This document shows, in pieces, positions 62,540 to 64,000 of a stretch of DNA of 64,000 nucleotides. The DNA is from Archegozetes longisetosus (lineage: Eukaryota > Arthropoda > Arachnida > Sarcoptiformes > Trhypochthoniidae): assembly GCA_018873245.2 (NCBI GenBank), contig JAEMBT020000004.1:11912418-11976417 (forward strand). Direction: 5' to 3'. Numbering within the stretch: position 1 is the first letter of the stretch; each line of letters begins with the position of its first letter. Made by a program: the position numbers and the translations under genes. The notes under the pieces are model-generated. The model was not told the DNA's origin. It searched no databases and saw only the letters and a program-made list of their open reading frames with translations.

Positions 62540-64000
62540 GTATGTCAAACATATGTATAATTTTTGACAATTAAAAAACAAAATTGAACCTAAAGCACAC
62601 AACGCGCTAAAGTTCAAACTTTAGTTCGAAAAAGTTTTCGCAAATAGTTTTGTGTCATATTTAATCTAACCTAATAAAAGTTTTTTTTAAGACTAATTTT
62701 TTTATGCGACTGATAAACAATGAGTTATATCTTTTATCTCTAAAATATTTATTTTATCATTAATGTTGTATCGCGATGACTTTTATAGTCAATTGACTCA
62801 ATTATCTGAATATATGGCATGACATGAGAAGTAATCAAATAGAAATTTTCCTCAAATTTTCCAGTTTTTAATTCAATAAAACCATTCACTTTATCCTATG
62901 ATAAATTGTTTAGAGAGAAAGTTGTCAAACTATTGACATTTCTGTGGAACAGAGTTTAATGGTATTATTCATAAAACTATTTTGAATAATTGGAATCGTT
63001 TCAAAATTTGAATCTCATTCCTGATAAACGATTTGTTTTGAAGCAAACATAATGTTCATATTGAAAATTGACTCGTTTACAGCTTTTATTAATATTTGCT
63101 TTGATTTCCTTGTGTACAATTATAGTAATATGAATTCTTCTTACTATTAAAAAATAGTGACTTCCCGGTTGATTATGATTATTACTAGGACTTTAATCTG
63201 CTCCCATCCCTTTTTATGTTGACGGAATTGACTATTTTTAAGCTAGCTAACAAACACTAAAACTCGTGTATATTTTTGAGAGTTCGATCAAAACTGCTAT
63301 TTCAAAATTGTTTTGTTTAATTGCCAAATAAACTATAAATAGTCACATAAACTTTGATAAATCTAAAAATTTTGTCGAATGTGATAAAAACAAAACCTCT
63401 TTATTTGATGTCATTAATGTGTTTTTAACTTTTACACAGCACATCGCTACACGAGTTTGAAATTTCAATATCACAATATCGCAGTTTGTCTCAAGCATTT
63501 CCATAAAGACCTCTTTATATTTACCCTTTTTAGCTTCCTTTCAAGGAAGTATTCAATTAAATGCTAAAATTTAATAGAGAACTGTTGAGGTTGGAGTTAA
63601 GTCGAGTCAAACTTATTTGATGAAAAGTTCATACTCAACTGTTGATCAGGAATGTGATCTAGAATGTACAAATTTTTTGTTTGATCGAGACAAACAATTA
63701 TGTCGTCAAATTTAATAGTCCTTAAAGAATCGCAAAATCAATTTTTGTTTTGTAGTTATTTTTAAGTGTCGATCTACTTGAACCAGGTTTTATTAACGCG
63801 AAACTTTGATGATAGGGGTAAATATAGAGCCGTTAAACGGGTAAAACTGTATTACTGTATTCCATTTTCATAAAAATGATTCTTAATAAGTATTGAAAAA
63901 AATTGGATTACAGTCTGAGTTTTGTCGGTCAGGGATTCCATCCCAAACACAATTTGATTTTATAACCTGACCTAAAACACAATTTAGGACTTTTGATGTA
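62540..64000 (+). other. WNK coding intron 2, incomplete
   Basis: From GTATGTC at 62540 to the window end. No exon with the next conserved WNK kinase block (activation and HRD motifs) was found, so the intron is longer than 1.46 kb. Confidence 0.7.

Noticed and set aside
1..64000. CRISPR arrays, rRNA, tRNA genes, bacterial operons
   Set aside because: No spaced repeats, no recognisable tRNA arm motifs with a matching acceptor stem, and no prokaryotic gene layout; the sequence is plainly a eukaryotic chromosome.

Overview
This window is nuclear DNA from an animal. It is AT-rich, with multi-exon genes, canonical GT-AG introns and long gene-poor stretches. The protein families (HUWE1, a GABA-transporter-like SLC6 protein, WDPCP/fritz, GLD2 and WNK) and a short run of CCTAA units suggest an arthropod. 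A mite or other chelicerate is my guess, but it rests on general look and not on a diagnostic marker. No bacterial-type operon, CRISPR array, rRNA or tRNA was recognised.

Layout: 1-4878 is mostly intergenic, with one possible membrane-spanning terminal exon on the minus strand near 2.8-2.9 kb. A two-exon WDPCP (fritz) gene lies on the minus strand at 4879-7634. After about 3.8 kb of intergenic DNA comes a complete HUWE1 HECT ubiquitin ligase gene on the plus strand (11451-26962). I could resolve it into 29 coding exons giving about 4138 residues, including the catalytic cysteine, whose codon is split by the last intron. Next is an SLC6 neurotransmitter transporter of GAT1 type (30220-44894, 13 coding exons, 620 residues). 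Its second coding intron holds a miniature inverted-repeat transposon that has itself been interrupted by a hAT-type miniature element. A single-exon rhodopsin-class GPCR (48403-49491) faces a two-exon GLD2-like nucleotidyltransferase (49749-51152, minus strand) tail to tail. After about 9 kb of gene-poor DNA, the first two coding exons of a WNK kinase start at 60433; the gene runs off the window end.

The genes do not form a pathway or operon; their proximity looks like ordinary gene order. HUWE1 is a large ubiquitin ligase, WDPCP acts in planar cell polarity and ciliogenesis, the SLC6 protein takes up transmitter with sodium and chloride, and WNK controls ion cotransporters. The most notable points are an asparagine where the third catalytic aspartate is expected in the GLD2-like protein, the nested miniature transposons, the orphan GPCR without the usual toggle tryptophan, and a possible uncharacterised tail exon near 2.8 kb. 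I see no clear evidence for a new multi-gene system. All homology statements come from recalled family sequences; no database search was run.
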